NCBI GenBank assembly: GCA_016934125.1
Contig: JAFGTL010000487.1
Span: 1-7,745, forward strand
DNA: 7,745 nt
Direction: 5' to 3'
From: Candidatus Hydrogenedentota bacterium
GTDB lineage: Bacteria > Hydrogenedentota > Hydrogenedentia > Hydrogenedentales > SLHB01
This document shows, in pieces, positions 6,642 to 7,745 of this stretch. Both the position numbers and the translations under genes were made by a program. Each line of letters begins with the position of its first letter. Position 1 is the first letter of the stretch. The notes beneath the pieces are model-generated. The model ran no database searches. It saw only the letters and a program-made list of their open reading frames with translations, and was not told the DNA's origin.

Positions 6642-7707
6642 ATGCTTCTGCCGCGCCGCCGGTGAGCGGCGCATTGACGCACATGACCTTGTTTGAGAAC
6701 TCGGACTGATCGCGGATCCCGGCGAGCGTGCCGGGGAGTTGTTCGAGGGTGACGCGGTGGGTGATGAGGGGCTTGACGTTCAGCGCGCCCGAGGCCATGG
6801 TGTCGAGGGCGAGCGCCCATTCGTTCCTGGGAAGATCGCTGAAGCGCGAATTCCACGTGCCGGTTACGGTGAGTTGCTTGCGGAGGATGGCCCAGTAGGC
6901 GTCCTGGGGCAGGCGCATCTCGCCGGCCGGGTTGCCCATGAGCACGACGCGGCCGAATGTCCGGGCGGCCGGCATGCATTGGGCGAAGGCCGCGCTGCTG
7001 CCCGACGCCTCGACGACAAGGTCGGCGCCGCGGCCGGTTTCGGTGCGGATCCACGCGTCGAGGCCGCCTTCCTTCGAGTTGAAGCGGTGCGCGAAACCGA
7101 GCGTGCCGGCGAAGTCGAGTTTGCGTGGATCGATGTCCACCAGGAGCACCTTGCCGGCGCCGCGGATGCGGGCCCACATGGCGATCATGAGGCCGATGGG
7201 GCCGGCGCCGAAGATGAGCACGGCGTCGCCCGCATCCGCGCCGCCGCGGCTAAGCGCGTGAACGGCGACGGCGGCGGGCTCGGCCATGGCGGCCTCTTCG
7301 AGGGAGAGGCCGTCGGGCACGGCGACGAGATTCCAGGCCGGGGCGCAGACGTATTCGGCGAAGGCGCCGTTGCTGCGCGAGCCGAGGTAGTCGTAGTCGG
7401 CGCATTGGGCGTACTCGCCCACGCGGCACATCGGGCAGCGCCCGCAGGGGATGAGGGGGAACACGGCGAAGGCGCGGCCGATGAGAGCGGGATCGACGCC
7501 CTTGCCCACGTCCGCCACCCGCCCCGCGAACTCGTGGCCGGGGATTGTGGGAAAGCGATAGGTTCCCTTGACGAACACCCGGGGGAGGTCGGAACCGCAC
7601 ACGCCGCACGCGCCCACCGCAAGCAGGATCTCGCCCGGGCCCGGCTCGGGGGGCGGCACGTCTTCGTAGCGCAGATCGCCCACGCCGTGGAGTACGCATG
7701 CCTTCAT
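6640..7707 (-). CDS. GatD-like zinc-dependent polyol (galactitol-1-phosphate 5-dehydrogenase-like) dehydrogenase
   Basis: This 355-residue cytoplasmic medium-chain dehydrogenase reads like the galactitol-1-phosphate 5-dehydrogenase branch, which oxidises galactitol 1-phosphate to tagatose 6-phosphate with NAD+. Features shared with E. coli GatD, from memory, include CGSDLPRVF (37-45), GHEFAG (57-62), QCADYDYLGSR (101-111), ILRKQLTVTG (274-283) followed by TWNS, NEWALAL (295-301) and LITHR (314-318). Catalytic zinc ligands are Cys37, His58-Glu59 and Glu143 (MAEP). Structural zinc ligands are Cys88, Cys91, Cys94 and Cys102. The Rossmann motif GAGPIG is at 167-172, and Asp191 in LLVDID is the acid typical of NAD(H) users. 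The ATG at 7707 is preceded by GGGGAGGGG at 7723-7715, seven bases away. No gat PTS, aldolase or kinase gene is in view, so the true substrate may be another polyol or polyol phosphate, and I give no gene symbol. It is upstream partner to the second dehydrogenase in the same operon. Confidence 0.93.
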   Translation of the reverse strand: MKACVLHGVGDLRYEDVPPPEPGPGEILLAVGACGVCGSDLPRVFVKGTYRFPTIPGHEFAGRVADVGKGVDPALIGRAFAVFPLIPCGRCPMCRVGEYAQCADYDYLGSRSNGAFAEYVCAPAWNLVAVPDGLSLEEAAMAEPAAVAVHALSRGGADAGDAVLIFGAGPIGLMIAMWARIRGAGKVLLVDIDPRKLDFAGTLGFAHRFNSKEGGLDAWIRTETGRGADLVVEASGSSAAFAQCMPAARTFGRVVLMGNPAGEMRLPQDAYWAILRKQLTVTGTWNSRFSDLPRNEWALALDTMASGALNVKPLITHRVTLEQLPGTLAGIRDQSEFSNKVMCVNAPLTGGAAEA

Positions 7708-7745
7708 GCCGAATCCCCTCCCCTTCGCGGCCGCCTTACTGGCGA
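7708..7745 (-). other. Leader of the dehydrogenase operon or tail of an upstream gene
   Basis: Thirty-eight bases precede the GatD-like start. A minus-strand TAA at 7738-7736 could be the stop of an upstream gene (reading Arg-Gln-stop), which would put it 28 bases before the ATG and inside the same operon. This is too short to test. No promoter is recognisable here. Confidence 0.25.

Noticed and set aside
5888..7177. A 429-codon minus-strand open frame crossing both dehydrogenases
   Set aside because: The translation is almost all Arg, His and Gly, and it is a different frame of the same strand as two clear zinc dehydrogenases.
5587..7707. Recent tandem duplication of the two dehydrogenases
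   Set aside because: They share the fold and zinc sites but differ widely in the cofactor strand, the substrate region and the C-terminus, so they are old paralogues from different branches of the family.

Overview
The window is high-GC DNA from what looks like a Gram-negative, heterotrophic bacterium. The evidence for a Gram-negative is a beta-barrel protein with a signal peptide and a C-terminal Phe, plus two further exported enzymes. Large secreted proteins of unknown function, next to a glutaminase-A-like (DUF4965/DUF1793) protein and paired zinc sugar-alcohol dehydrogenases, are the kind of content common in Planctomycetes, Lentisphaerae, Verrucomicrobia and Hydrogenedentes-type genomes. 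That placement is inferred from style, not from any marker gene.

Layout from the left: bases 1-2211 (minus) hold a large secreted multidomain protein, cut off by the left edge. Twenty-two bases upstream of its start ends a 693-residue exported glutaminase-A-like protein (2234-4315, minus), so these two form one transcription unit. A 267-base divergent intergenic region (4316-4582) follows, with candidate promoters and small inverted repeats. A plus-strand outer-membrane beta-barrel gene (4583-5575) comes next. It converges, with only 11 bases between stop codons, on a pair of minus-strand zinc-dependent medium-chain dehydrogenases (5587-6624 and 6640-7707). These two are tightly coupled, and the downstream gene's Shine-Dalgarno overlaps the upstream gene's stop codon.

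A plausible joint role is the handling of a sugar or glycoconjugate: exported proteins act on it outside the cytoplasm, and the dehydrogenases oxidise or reduce a polyol or sugar derivative inside. One dehydrogenase closely resembles galactitol-1-phosphate 5-dehydrogenase and keeps the NAD-type Asp. The other has lost that Asp in a way that suggests NADP(H). There is no transporter, kinase, aldolase or regulator in the window, so the substrate stays unknown. The two longest plus-strand open frames over 79-2292 and 2807-4498 are antisense shadows of real minus-strand genes. I see no RNA gene, mobile element, CRISPR array or clear terminator, and nothing that amounts to a demonstrably new system. 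The best unknown is the 1-2211 protein together with its glutaminase-A-like partner.
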